A stretch of 64,000 nt of DNA from Polytrichum commune (taxonomy: Eukaryota > Streptophyta > Polytrichopsida > Polytrichales > Polytrichaceae), in assembly GCA_950295325.1 (NCBI GenBank), contig OX485806.1, forward strand, positions 51,765,169 to 51,829,168, written 5' to 3'. Both the position numbers and the translations under genes were made by a program. Shown one piece after another: positions 1 to 10,899 of the stretch. How positions within the stretch are numbered: the stretch's first letter is position 1; every line of letters starts with the position of its first letter. Under the pieces are notes generated by a model, which worked only from the letters and a program-made list of their open reading frames with translations, searched no databases and was not told the DNA's origin.

Positions 1-61
1 ATCCTATATAATGAATTGCCCATAAGTTTCCACATATTGTGTCTAATTTCTTTACTCCAAC

Positions 62-1000
62 TCAAAGGACCTTCAAATATTGCCACATTGGCACATTCCT
101 CACCACCTTGAGGCAAAATGTGGTTCTTCCACCAATCTCCAAACGGTCGTTGTTCCCTGGTGGAATATCACTACTCTTCGCCAAATTCCTCAACAACAAC
201 GACGTTGTTTGCCTGTCCTTCACGTGCTTTTTTAATTGCAACTTCATTACCTTCCACTTGTTTGTTGTCAATCACAAATTATCCACCGCCATCAAACAAA
301 TATGACTTGAAATGTTTGTTCACCACCATTACCATAGAGCCTTTCTTTCTCCCACTTGGACACTTCTCCAAATCATTTTTAATGCTTCTACTATCTTTCA
401 CAAACACAAAATCTCTATATTTAAATTTTTTTCTTCCAAGAACATTGGCCAATATGCCTTCATACCTTTGCAACATCCAAAAAACATGCATTTGATTCCT
501 TTTGCATCAAGCTTGCTCATTTTTTTTGTCCAAAACCATTGCATATACAAGGTTTCTAAACACATACATATATGCAGTACAAAGCCTCCTCCCGTTCCAT
601 GTTTCTTTGAATGCAACAAAGCTCAAGGCCTTCGTTAGACAAACACGCGAATGCACAATCTCCAATAGTTTTGTCACAACCCACTTTGCATCACTACCCA
701 ACATTGCCACATATTGTTTACCCTTGATGCATGCTTCGCAAACCAATGTAGAGATGGAACAAAATGCTTTGAAATGTATAAACGCTCTTCACATTCAAAT
801 GTTTGATGATGGACATGATTTTTTTGACACGCTTTTGGTACTCATTCAACATTTTTGGATCTGCATTGGAAGGTGGAGGCTTTTTGGATCTGTTTACAAT
901 GTCCCAAAGGTCCACGGAAGCCAAAACCATCTCCATTTTGAATTTCAAAGGCTAAATTTTCTATATGAAACTAATCCATGATTCTAACCCCTTTGTTATC
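62..1000 (-). pseudogene. Ty1/copia retrotransposon relic (Gag start joined to integrase part)
   Basis: Translated minus-strand fragments look like a plant copia polyprotein with a large internal deletion. Around 948-750 the frame reads KMEMVLASVDLWDIV, then PPPSNADPK, which is typical of the start of a copia Gag. Around 746-560 it reads CEACIKGKQ and KLLEIVHSRVC, the zinc-binding/GAG-pre-integrase region and integrase start. From about 560 down to 280 come QWFWTKKMSKLDAKGIKCMF and FVFVKDS, the end of the integrase core and the linker to reverse transcriptase. Several frames are needed, so it cannot be expressed as one protein. No LTRs were recognised. The assignment rests on remembered family motifs; no search was possible. 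Confidence 0.6.
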
Positions 1001-2062
1001 GAGATACGCCATCGTACGCTCCAAAAATGGGTTTGTACACTTAAAATTCTCAAATCAGGCCCTTGGGACATAATATGCACCCTAATATATTCAACTTATG
1101 CCCTTACTCAATGAAGGTTTTTTCATTCTCAAATGAATTTTTTAGGTCCTTCTATGCCTCAAATCGTTCAGGTTTAACTATCTTCTTCTCAAATGTTCAT
1201 TTGCACATTAGCTCATGTAAGTTAGACCCTAGTGTTTTTAAACAAGTCGACTTTCTTTTAAAATGCACTCTTGTACCTCGATATCTTGAATCAAGTACTT
1301 GTACTTTCAAACAAAGGAAGTCATATTTATTTGGGATCAAATGTCAAGCCTCTCTTTCAAATGGTATTTAAAACATTCAATAATGCTCATCTTGGCCAAA
1401 AATGATTAGTTTTATTTTTCAAATGTGTTTTCCAACAATAAAATCATCCAAAAACACTCAAGTTTGTTCTTTTTGAGCTCAAATGGCTAGCTTATCATTC
1501 AAATGTCCTTTCCAACATTCAAATTACTCAAAATACTCAAAAATGCTCATTTTGAGCTCAAATGACTAGCCTATCTCTCAAGTAAACATTTCAACACTCA
1601 AATAACCTAAGCCATATCATTTGAATCTCCAAATACATTCAGTGGCCTCAAATAAATACTAAAGTCAAATTAAGATAAACCCCTTTGTTATTTAAATGTA
1701 TCATTGGAACTCAATGCTTTCAAATAACACATTTTCAATCTCTAATGATATTTTTGGTTTCAAATTTTGTGCTTCCAATCCAATCCATTCAAATAATGTC
1801 CATTTCAACTCAAAATTGTTTTTGTGGTGTCAAATGTGATTTTGGACTCTCAAATCACTCAAGTTAGATTTTGTTCATCACAAATAAAAGCATATGCTTT
1901 CAAACATGCCCTAGAACTATCAAATCACTCAACCTATATATTCTTCACCTCACATGAATCCACTTCCTCTCCAAAATGTTTAAAGACACTCTAAACACTC
2001 GAGTCAAATCTCTTACACCTCAAATGAACCCACTTGCTTTCAAATATGTATTAGGATTTTTT
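1000..2062. repeat. AT-rich tract with recurring CTCAAATG-like words
   Basis: No gene is visible. Short words such as CTCAAATG, TTCAAATG and CACTCAA recur roughly every 20-60 bases through the whole stretch, without a fixed period. It ends abruptly at about 2062, where the 3' side of gypsy copy 1 begins, so it may be an old degenerate satellite or simply the target into which copy 1 is fused. Confidence 0.5.
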
Positions 2063-2069
2063 GACAACA

Positions 2070-3000
2070 CCTCCTTCACCCGAAGGATAGTGAGCCCCGC
2101 CCTAACATCCAATGTCGTAGGCCCCTGCCGGAATCTCCGCAACTGAGGTCGGTAAGTACCACTGCGAATGCGTGCATAACGTAGCATGTCACGGTGCTAA
2201 GCAATGGACAAAATTTTCCATGGCCATAGGCATGGCCCTTTGGAAGAATTGAGCTCGCTCCTACAAACACTCTGCCCAAATGTTTGGGTCATCCAAGTCT
2301 ACAACACGAGCTAGTTTTTCTCGAATAGAACTCGGGAGTATAGGCTCACATCCATATAACCACTCATACGGATTGTAGGACCCCAAAGAGGCCTGCCTAC
2401 TAGATCGATAGTCCATAGCAATCCAAGGCAACATAAGGTCCCAATCCAGATGGCTCCCCCAAAGTAATCCATACTTCCTCAAACCACGTTTGGTTGCCTA
2501 AACAACCCGTTCAGCCAAGCCATCCGCCTCCGGATGATCCCGAGAGGTGGTGCGGTGATCTATGAGCGCCTTAGTACACAACTCCTCAAAAACACCGAGG
2601 AACTCCCTCCCTCGGTCCGTCAATACCTCAGCCGGTGCTCCAAAACATACCAACACACGATCCAAAAAGACAGCCGCGGCCAACTTTGCAGAGTTTCGGG
2701 GTAAAGCGACAAGCTCAATCCACTTGCTAAAATGCTCCACCATCATCAACACGTACTTTGCTCCACGTGGCGTGACAACCAACGGTCCTACAAAGTTCAG
2801 CGACCAACGGTAGCCCAATCCCATGATAGGTAAGGGTTGTAATTGAGGTGACAAGGTGTTGAAGCTAGATCTAACTCGGTCACAAACTTCACACCTCCCG
2901 ACATAAGCAGCCACCTGCTAATATATGCCAGTCCACCAATATTGGCCACGCAACATCGAATGTGTCATGCGTATGCCAAAATGGCCAAGTTCCTCGTGTA
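2070..3000 (-). pseudogene. gypsy copy 1: integrase core and part of C-terminal domain
   Basis: Minus-strand fragments give the integrase zinc-binding region (CEVCDRVR) and the core, including VLTDRGREF and HPEADGLAERVV, followed by the downstream NIWAECL segment. Compared with copy 2 the first catalytic Asp context reads WSLNF in place of WSLDF, so the first Asp of the DDE triad is changed to Asn. There are stops, for example CAG to TAG before QVAAY and a stop in place of the Arg that follows LAERVV. The coding sequence is lost at about 2063. It is a dead integrase by both truncation and active-site change. Confidence 0.85.
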
Positions 3001-4990
3001 TTTGTCGCACTAAAGAGGCCTTCTGATCCGGCCTAGGGACAATACGCCTTGTCCCATCCGACCACAATCAAAATAACAAACCGTTCTCCCAACAAAACCT
3101 TGTTATGCGATGTCCAATCCTATCTCTTTCCATTGCCGAGGTAGACGAAAGAAAAGTCCCTTGCTGAAGCTTATCCAATATGGGAAGATCCTCCTATATA
3201 TCCGCAATAGCTTCAGGTCGATTGGTCTCATCATCCAAGCCTTGTCTTAGAACTTCAACCACCGCACCAAAAAATAAAGTGAGGTAAGCAGCCGCGTGCC
3301 AACCTGGAACCGCCTCTCGATCACAATCTCCATGCCACCTGGCCCCGGTTAAGTCCTCTTCCGAAGGACTTGGATTGCGTGAGAGTCCATCTGCATCCAG
3401 GTTGGTAATTCCAGCATGGTGCACCACCTCAAAGTCATACTCCAGGAGCAATAAAGCCCACATGGCAAACTTGCCAGTAAGTTTATCCAACTCCATGACC
3501 CACTATAACAGCTGATGGTCAGTCACCAAAGTAAAGCGTTGAGCATAAATATATGGTCGGAAATGGGCAATAGCCCACACCGCCGCCAATGTTTCTCCCA
3601 TGTAGGACGAATAATTGGCCTCCGCCATGTTATTGCTTTGCGAAGCGTAAGCAACAACATACTCCCGGCCAAAATCATCCTTCTGAGTGAGAACTACTCC
3701 CAAACCCAATGAACTTCAGTCCGTATGCAATTGGAAGGATTTAGAGACATCCAAACGTCGAAGCACTGGAGCTGTACCCAATCTTTGCTTCAACATTTTG
3801 AATGCCTGTTGTTTCTCACGACCCTTGGTTCAAGGTTGGTCTTTGCTCGTGAGAATGGTAAGAGGCTTGGCGATCAAGCTAAAGTCCTTGACGAATCGTT
3901 GGTAGTATTTTGCCAAGCCCAGGAAAGCACAAAGTCTCGACACATCGACTGGTGCCGAAATCTTTTGTAAGGCATCCACCTTAGCTTGTTACACCCCAAG
4001 ACCTCCGGGAATAATCATATGACTTAGGTATGCCAGTCGGTCAAGGAAAAACTTGCACCTGCCATGGTGTAAGCGCAATCCCCACCACTGCAAACGTTAA
4101 AAAACGGTTTGCAAGTGCCTAACATGCTCCTGTGGTGTCCTCCTGAAGATGATCATGTCATCAATGTGACACCGAGCAAATGGCAAGCCAAAGAGGACTT
4201 GGTCCATCACTCTCTGAAACTCAACAGGTGCATTCTTGAGGCCAAATGGAAGAAACTTCCAATGGTATAGTTGATCCTTTCCATCCTAAACAACTCCTTA
4301 GAATGCAGTATTCACCCGGTCTCCAACAAGTAATGGGAGCTGGTGATAGCCGGATCTCAAGTCCAACGTGCTAAAGACTCGAGCATATCCGATGGCATCG
4401 AACAACTCCTCCGGGATTGGCATGGGATACGGATCCGACTTGGTCTTCCGATTAACTTGACGGTAATCCCCGCACATCTGCTTTTTCGTCCAATTGCCAA
4501 AGATATCATTCTTCAATGGCATAACCGTAGCACAAACATACTCCCCGTTGGAGAGTTCGATCAGTCTCGCTGCCAAGAGCTCTCGGCAACGAACCTGGAT
4601 GCCAATCTCCTTAGCAACACTGAGCCTGTAAGGTCTCCGAAAAATAGGATGGTCGTCCTTCAACTGAATGTGGATAGGTTTTCCTTTGTAGCCTTCAAGG
4701 TCTTGAAGGCTAAAAACAAAACACCGACAGTACGAGCAAATGAACAAACGTACTCTCCGTGTCTCAGCACCAGTGAGATGAGGGCCCAACTCCAATGGCC
4801 ATTCATCAAACTCTGTGGTCTCCCTTTCCACTAGAAGATAGCCACCTGGTGTTGGCACGGATTCTAACTGCTAATGAGAGGAGGGGGCATTAACCATGCC
4901 CCCAACCTCCGTGCTAGCAATAGAGTCCATCCCCTCTTCATCACCACCAATATGTGATGATGAAACCACCACCGGAGGTAAAGAAACCAA
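3000..4990 (-). pseudogene. gypsy copy 1: reverse transcriptase and RNase H
   Basis: From about 4858 downward the minus strand encodes the start of reverse transcriptase (FRRPYRL, CGDYRQVNRKTKSD, STLDLRSGYHQLPLL) and then the catalytic region, which reads HIDDMIIF where copy 2 has YIDDVIIF. RNase H follows with DAD-like GITNLDADGLSRNPS near 3370. Breaks visible against copy 2 include CAA to TAA after GGLGV, TGG to TGA after HTD, TGG to TAG in the segment after AIADI and CGA to TGA after GLLF. These enzymes copy the element RNA into DNA and remove the RNA strand in the virus-like particle. This copy cannot supply them. Confidence 0.9.
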
Positions 4991-5011
4991 AGCAGTATAA
5001 ACCCATTGAGC

Positions 5012-6403
5012 TCAGAGCTCCTCCATCACCTGCTGCTCGAATCGAAAGATTCGTTCGGCTTCTCCAACCATGACCTCAATTCCTTCCTCCATAGATGTGG
5101 ACCGCTGTGGCCCCTGACCAAAATCCTCTGCCCCCACAGACAACAACTGGTCACCATGATGTTGTTGCAATGCAAGGCATAAACCAACAGTCCACACCAT
5201 GGTGTGAAGATCCATGGCTTGGCCCAACACGAAGCGTCGTTGGCCCTCAGAAATACCAGGAGCTGCGGTGGTGCAAGTGTGGAATCCCATGGCCCGCTCC
5301 CGTTCATTTGCCAAGGATTCAGTGTGGGTTTTGGTGTGAGCATCCCACACCATACCCGACCCCCGATCGCGGAATGCGAATGACTGTGGAAATGTCATAA
5401 AGGTGGGAAAGGCCCGCCGTGGTGCCCCCACTTTGTTGACCAATGCCATCGGGGATAAATCATCTTGAACAACCGGCAAAGAAGTCCGGTTTGGATCCAA
5501 GATGTTATCCACCTTCTGATCAAAAGGTGGAGGCACTGCAGAAAACGCTACAGCTAAAGTAGATGACGGTGCAAGGTTGGTCCAAATCCACTGAGGCCGG
5601 TGGACATACGAACCAATGCTCGCGGCATCCACAAAAATGGGATCTCCAAGGTGTTGACGAACATAATAACCGCCTTCCAACACCTTGTCCCGAGAGTCTC
5701 CCAACAAATGTACATTCTCGAAGATATACCCTAGAGGGGAAGGTTGGTGGGTAAACCACCACTGCATAAGCCGAATGAGGTCCCAGAAAAGGTTAGACCT
5801 GGGATCCTCTAAACCTTGGCCTGCTCCAGCACGTGAGTGGCCTTGGCATGGCCATCCCGCAATCACCATATCCACCGGACCCAAGTGTTGTAAGTCGGCC
5901 TCATTGATGAGTGTGACATCACGAGGGAGACGTGAAAAACACCCACGAATGGCAGTCGGGTCTAACTGCTGGGGGTACAATACCATCAACTGGTGAAGAT
6001 GGTGACAAGCCACACGGGTGGACACTGGAGAGTTGTCCACATAGACATATCGTCTGACCGTGAGGCCAGCCTCCAATACGGTTGCTAAGCCCATGCCGAT
6101 GCCCCCAAACAGTTCCACCAAAGTGATCTCTGCGTCTGGCGGGCGCCACATAATGGGGTGTGCCAACGCCGATGGGCTATCAAGTATGACCAGTGTCATA
6201 GAGGCGAGAGAGAAAACAATATCCTCACATCGCCGGAATAGATTGGTGGAATCGCGCCAAGGAAGAAGGGGATCCTTGGGATGGCGCACCAATGCACCCT
6301 TAGGTGCCACAACCCGTTTTGTTTGTACTCCCCATGAATGCCAGTGATTCCTCCAACAATGCGGACCCTTAAGGCAAAGTATCCACAACAACACCACATC
6401 CAA
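5012..6403 (-). CDS. gypsy copy 1: C5 cytosine DNA methyltransferase domain (DNMT3-like), open frame of 463 residues
   Basis: Expected role: transfers a methyl group from S-adenosylmethionine to cytosine C5 in DNA. Motifs in order: motif I ELFGGIGMGL (residues 97-106, cofactor binding), YVYVDN (119-124, motif II), GWPCQGHSRAG (183-193, motif IV, catalytic Cys186 at 5848-5846), IFENV (227-231, motif VI), HRPQWIWTNL (268-277, motif VIII region) and ERERAMGF then RRFVLGQAMDLHTMVW (367-404, motifs IX/X). The short stretch between motifs VIII and IX and the WTNL and ERERAMGF contexts resemble DNMT3/DRM-type enzymes more than DNMT1/CMT; this is by eye only. The first 30 or so residues are read in a shifted frame because copy 1 has lost two bases near 6320; the original frame was continuous with the protease upstream. 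The domain lies between protease and reverse transcriptase. No stop interrupts any motif. Confidence 0.9.
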   Translation of the reverse strand: MDVVLLWILCLKGPHCWRNHWHSWGVQTKRVVAPKGALVRHPKDPLLPWRDSTNLFRRCEDIVFSLASMTLVILDSPSALAHPIMWRPPDAEITLVELFGGIGMGLATVLEAGLTVRRYVYVDNSPVSTRVACHHLHQLMVLYPQQLDPTAIRGCFSRLPRDVTLINEADLQHLGPVDMVIAGWPCQGHSRAGAGQGLEDPRSNLFWDLIRLMQWWFTHQPSPLGYIFENVHLLGDSRDKVLEGGYYVRQHLGDPIFVDAASIGSYVHRPQWIWTNLAPSSTLAVAFSAVPPPFDQKVDNILDPNRTSLPVVQDDLSPMALVNKVGAPRRAFPTFMTFPQSFAFRDRGSGMVWDAHTKTHTESLANERERAMGFHTCTTAAPGISEGQRRFVLGQAMDLHTMVWTVGLCLALQQHHGDQLLSVGAEDFGQGPQRSTSMEEGIEVMVGEAERIFRFEQQVMEEL

Positions 6404-6842
6404 AGACCATGGATAATGGTGCTATGATCGCGGCCGCCGCGAATGCCACAGGAATAAGCTCCCTGCGGCCGTCCCCAGCCGACCAACCTGGTCGGATCCA
6501 CGCCTCGTCAGTCCAGTTATCCAAACCAAAACCAAGAGGGTAAAGTGCTTGCTGACCAACTAAAATGTCATAGTTGGTCATATCCGTCACCGCACACCTA
6601 AGAAGAAGAGGTGCGGGTGGATCTCCAGGTTTCATTCGGAAGCTAAGTTGTAATGACTCTTGCGTATAACATGTGGTCCGCTCCACGTGACCAACGGATG
6701 TGACAATGGTGAATGGACAGGGAGCTAAGTCCTCGGCCGCCGATCTCAAGTTTTGGGCAAGCCTCTTGCCGATCATAACCGGTTGTGCCCCTAAATCCAT
6801 CATCATACAACGGGGAGCAATTTGAGTGGCATTGCCCCCAAT
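6369..6842 (-). pseudogene. gypsy copy 1: aspartic protease
   Basis: The minus-strand frame carries MMDLGAQPVMIGKRL, corresponding to MMDSGAQPVMIGKRF in copy 2. The retropepsin signature DSGA is therefore changed to DLGA here, which would remove the catalytic Ser/Thr-Gly context. The rest (YDILVGQQALYPLGF) is well conserved. The protease would cut the Gag-Pol polyprotein during particle maturation. It ends in frame at a TAA where copy 2 has TAT, shortly before the DNMT. Confidence 0.8.
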
Positions 6843-8946
6843 CTAACTGACCACCAAAATGTCGGTATCATTCACCATACGCACGACACCGGGTCGAATG
6901 TTGCGGCGCTCGCGAGCGGGTCTAGCAGCTACATCAGACAGATAAGCTGCTCCCGCGGATTGTGGTGAGTCATAAGACATGGTCGGCCCCCTGTCATCTG
7001 AGGTGTGTGCGTCAAAAGACGCAATGGTCTTTGCGGCAAGCCTCGCTCGTCGTTTGGCCACTTCATCGGGGTCTTCAGAAGCAGGGATGTCCGTGGTGGC
7101 TTGGGCACGGTCAGAGAAGGTCAGGATGCCTTCCCTTCCAAAATCCTATCCGCTAAGTGGAAAACCTTAGCAGGTTGGAACTCTGCCGACGACCATTCCA
7201 TCGCCGTGAACAAAGGAGTGTGCAACACTTTGGATGCCAAAGAGTGCACCATGCCAGTCGCCGGATTCGAAGCGTCCAAGCTCGAATGACGACCACTTAT
7301 AGATTGGACCGCATCCGCTAATCCAAAAGACAATGGCAGACGAGCCTGGCTAATCTGATCCACGGGACCATTGCCTCGAGCTCGTAAGCTATCCACAGAC
7401 TCCCCTGTGGTCGAGGGCGTGGCTCGTGACACAGATTGAGCCCGTGTCACCGTTGCGGAACTCACCATTTCTCCCGAGGCTCCGAACTTATAATAATCCG
7501 GAGTGGAAGAACTAGCCTTAGCGGCGGAGGAGGATGGTGAGTCCAAGATTTGGCTAGATGACGCCAAACTTTTGAGCCTCTCCTCTAATGCTCTAATTTT
7601 TGCCTCCAACGTCTTCTCCCGACCGGAAAAAAAACGTTTATCTGGATGGAGAGCGAAGTAGTTCTCCACCGTGTGATTGTTCCACCCACAATGGGAACAT
7701 GTCAATTGCTTGGGTAAATGTTTACCCGCCCCCTTCGTCGAATCCTTCGCGGGAATAAATGGTTTCCGCTTCGGATTACCTATAGTCTAGGCTTGCCTTT
7801 GCTTCGAAGGACAATCCTTCTTAGCATGGCTCGCCTGCCCACAAGACCAACAATGCAAGAGTCCACCTCCGCCTCCGCCAATCCTGCAATCGCGACCGGA
7901 GCCTTCCGGGATTTGCTAAAATCCACTAGCAAGGATACCAAATCAGTGGCATCGTGCTGACACAATGCACGATCACACTGCTCCACAATGGCGAATGCCT
8001 CTGCGAGTGTCGTCCGACCACCAAAGTCCATGATGATCCTGGGCAACACCAAATCAAAGAGGCGTTTATCAATCTTTGACAAAAACACCTTCACAACTTG
8101 ACTTTTTGTAAACACACCTCCAGATTCTCTGGCAAACCTCGCCAACTTCATATACATGGTACGAGGTGTATCGTCTATCTCCCATCTAAGATTTTGTATC
8201 CGCTACATCTGGTCCCGACGGAAACCTCCGTACTCATCATGTAGATGCAGCTCAAATGCCTGCAACGGCTCAAAAACTGTCGGAGCCCCCAAAGAGGCTA
8301 AAGCCACCTGGGTAACTAGGGCATAACGGGAGAGTAGAAGAATGGGGCTCGACGTACTCGCCGCAACGGGAGCAAAACTTTTATCCTTGGATTCACCAGA
8401 AGAAGCTCCCTCCACATCCACCACATATACTCCCTCCGGCACCTCCGACTTAATCTCAGGGACAACTATAAAACTGGAAGTTGTGCCTTCCTTCAATGCG
8501 GATACCAACTCAGCCCGAGTCTCCTAGTACCGCTCCACCTAGCGCACCTCCATCCAATGACCCTCGGTCCACTACTCATAAGTCTGGAGAGCCTCGTGCT
8601 CCAAATGTTGAGGCAATAGCTCGAACATATACTAGTCATTGAAACTGGTATTGTGTTGACGATTTTCCCTCATCCATGTCCTAAACTAAATTTTCCAATC
8701 TTGCAGGGAAATTGTTCCCGCTCGACCAGAAAATTGGTCCCTGATGCCGCCTCGCGTCTCCTCCTCCATATCGTCAAAGGATCCCATCCAAAGGACGTGA
8801 GACCGAGTGGCAGTCCCCAACGCCGAAGTAGGCTGAAAAACCTCGTCGGGTGCTACCACTGGTTCAACGTCCAAGAGGTTCGAGGATCGACCTTCCGATG
8901 ATGCCGACGACGGAGAACGATAATGTTGGCTCCGAGTTGTAACTAT
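6843..8946 (-). pseudogene. gypsy copy 1: Gag with CCHC zinc knuckle
   Basis: The start codon expected at 8946-8944 is ATA instead of ATG. Downstream fragments include a capsid-like region (SRKAPVAIAGLAEAEVD, ARFARESGGVFTKSQ) and a CCHC-type knuckle, CSHCGWNNHTVENYF, at about 7700. In the knuckle the last Cys has become Tyr. A low-complexity linker rich in Ser and Ala follows. CAG has become TAG near 8207. Gag packages the element RNA into particles. Confidence 0.8.
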
Positions 8947-8999
8947 AAACCCGCAATGGGTTTGATCACTGGGGCCAATAACCTAAACTAATGTAGTGT

Positions 9000-10290
9000 C
9001 AAGGTAAAGGGTCAAAAGGTGAAAAACAACATGCACCTGCAAACACCACTAAACTTATGGTCTGCTGGTCATCAATCCAGCCTCACCATAAGGGAATACA
9101 AGCACCGCCCACTTGGTGTATACACAAGGGTCCCGTTGGTCATTACTCCGACCTTACCCCCACAATATCCTATCACAATCTAAAATAACACAAAAATGGG
9201 GCAGTGTTGGAATACTCCAGCACTACAGCCCGCCACAAGGGAAGGTACCAAAATAAAATACAAGGAACAATGCAATAACAGCACTGGATCCTCTTCTCCA
9301 AAACAACACTAAAGCATAAATTAAAAGCAACCGCAATCAACTGGCACCCGTCTGCGGTTGGTGGTCAAAATGAAAAGCCCCTGTTGCTTAGGAAATGGAA
9401 ATGCCACCTATGCACATCTCTCATTTCTCCACTACTACTTAATAATCTTTGCTTACAACAATGTCGGGAATATGTGTTGACAAACACAATTCGACCTTAA
9501 TAATGATTTATGTTAGGCCGAACGAACATTCCACATGCCACCCAATTTCCAATGTATTGTATCACTACATATTGTTATGTCATGTACACCACCATGTATA
9601 CGGCACCGTATACTACTATGTATAATGCATTGGATTGTATATTGTACTGTATTATACTATATACCACGTTATACTATATACTGCAATGTATTATACTATA
9701 TGGTACTATATTGTATATTGTACAATATAATATATGTTATATTATATCATATATTGTAATATACTATATATTGTATTGTATATTTTTCGTACATACTATG
9801 TATTGTATGTATGTATTATATCATACATCCAATCATAATCATGGTCATACATACACGGTCACTAAGGGTGATCACATGCACGGTCATATCCTTATTAACT
9901 AAAGTCAAATATGCAAAAGTCCACTCTTTCTCTCCGGATTCTCACCTTCTATCAACGCTTAGAATATACAAGTAATAAAAGTCGGAAAACAAAGCTCCAA
10001 AAACTCCATGAAATTGAACAAACTCCGGAAAATAATCTTAAGCTCCACGTGCACCAACTTAATTGTCAAGCTCCAAGTGGGTTTTTCTATTGCACTTCAA
10101 TATAATTCAAAATGATGTGTAAACTTCACAAGCAAACATTTTTTTTCTTGTTGCTCCACAAATCCGCGGTGCTCTCGCTCCGGAACTTTATAATTTTGTC
10201 ACTTCTTGTCTTTACGCCCCTCTTGCGCATTACATCTTAAGAGTGAAGAAGAAAACATCAAAATAAAACACATTCTTGCCAAGTGATAAG
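9000..10290 (-). other. gypsy copy 1: leader between LTR and Gag
   Basis: The part next to Gag (about 9000-9540) matches copy 2 and includes the words GTCGAATTGTGTTTGTCAAC and ATGAGAGATGTGCATAGGT. The middle (9560-9830) is a TATA-rich quasi-repeat (variants of TATACTATATTGTA) absent from copies 2 and 3. The remainder up to the LTR also diverges. I could not locate a convincing tRNA primer-binding site. Confidence 0.6.
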
Positions 10291-10619
10291 TAAAAGAGTC
10301 AAACATTCATAAGAACTTTAAATCTCTCTTCAAATGCACACAATAAGTCAAACTATCTCTCACTCCACCATGAGAGAATCCAAGAGTATAAGTAGGGGAA
10401 GAAGAACTCAAGATTTATTGCAAAACCATGCAATCTTCACCTCATACAAACTCCCTTCACACACTCACTCACAAGACTTGACTTGGCAAGAATGCCAAGT
10501 CAAAGAGGAGGCTCCTCACTTAGGAGCCTTCCTCTTTACAAATAAGATTTATCCATCCAAATTTAAATGGATGAAATTCAACGGATAAGATGTAGCCGCC
10601 AACGCCGTATACCGTGATA
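10290..10619 (-). repeat. gypsy copy 1: 5' LTR, first 330 bases
   Basis: On the minus strand this matches the 5' LTR of copy 2: TATCACGGTATACGGCG, then hairpins AGGCTCCT-AAGTG-AGGAGCCT and GACTTGGCA-TTCT-TGCCAAGTC, then an AATAAATCTTGAGTTC polyadenylation-like signal. The conserved sequence continues some 200 bases beyond 10290, so the LTR/leader border is not fixed. Confidence 0.8.
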
Positions 10620-10899
10620 GCATTCAAACTACATGTTTGGTGAAATTATAAAAGTCGCCACAGATTGCGCAAATGTGGACGTGCGCTCATTTGAACAAAT
10701 ATGTTGATGGCAAGATGCATGGTATGCACGACTCCCGGGCATAACACACGATTGATACAAAGAAAACTTATCATTTGCAAACGGTTTCAAGAACATCCAA
10801 ATGGTATTGAATGCCAATGGTTTCAATCCTTTATCTTCATTTCTTTGCCAATGGTTCATCTGGCCCATATTTGTGTTTGTATATAATTCGGCCCCCTAG

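Larger units (their letters stand above)
2063..10619 (-). mobile_element. Ty3/gypsy retrotransposon with DNA methyltransferase, copy 1 (3' truncated)
   Basis: Read on the minus strand the element starts with its 5' LTR at 10619 (TATCACGG, where the other copies have TGTCACGG). It then runs through a leader, Gag, protease, DNMT, reverse transcriptase, RNase H and integrase. It stops at about 2063 inside the integrase C-terminal domain, so the PHD finger and 3' LTR seen in copy 2 are missing. The alignment to copy 2 by eye is strong at nucleotide level over most of its length. Gag has lost its start (ATG to ATA at 8946-8944) and there are many in-frame stops. The DNMT reading frame, however, is open throughout. 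A TATA-rich stretch at 9560-9830 in the leader has no counterpart in the other copies. Confidence 0.9.

Noticed and set aside
9510-9902. Plus-strand open frames of up to 130 codons in the TATA-rich tract
   Set aside because: Composition is that of an AT repeat (runs of Tyr, Ile, Cys); no start context, no family, and it lies in the leader of a minus-strand retrotransposon.
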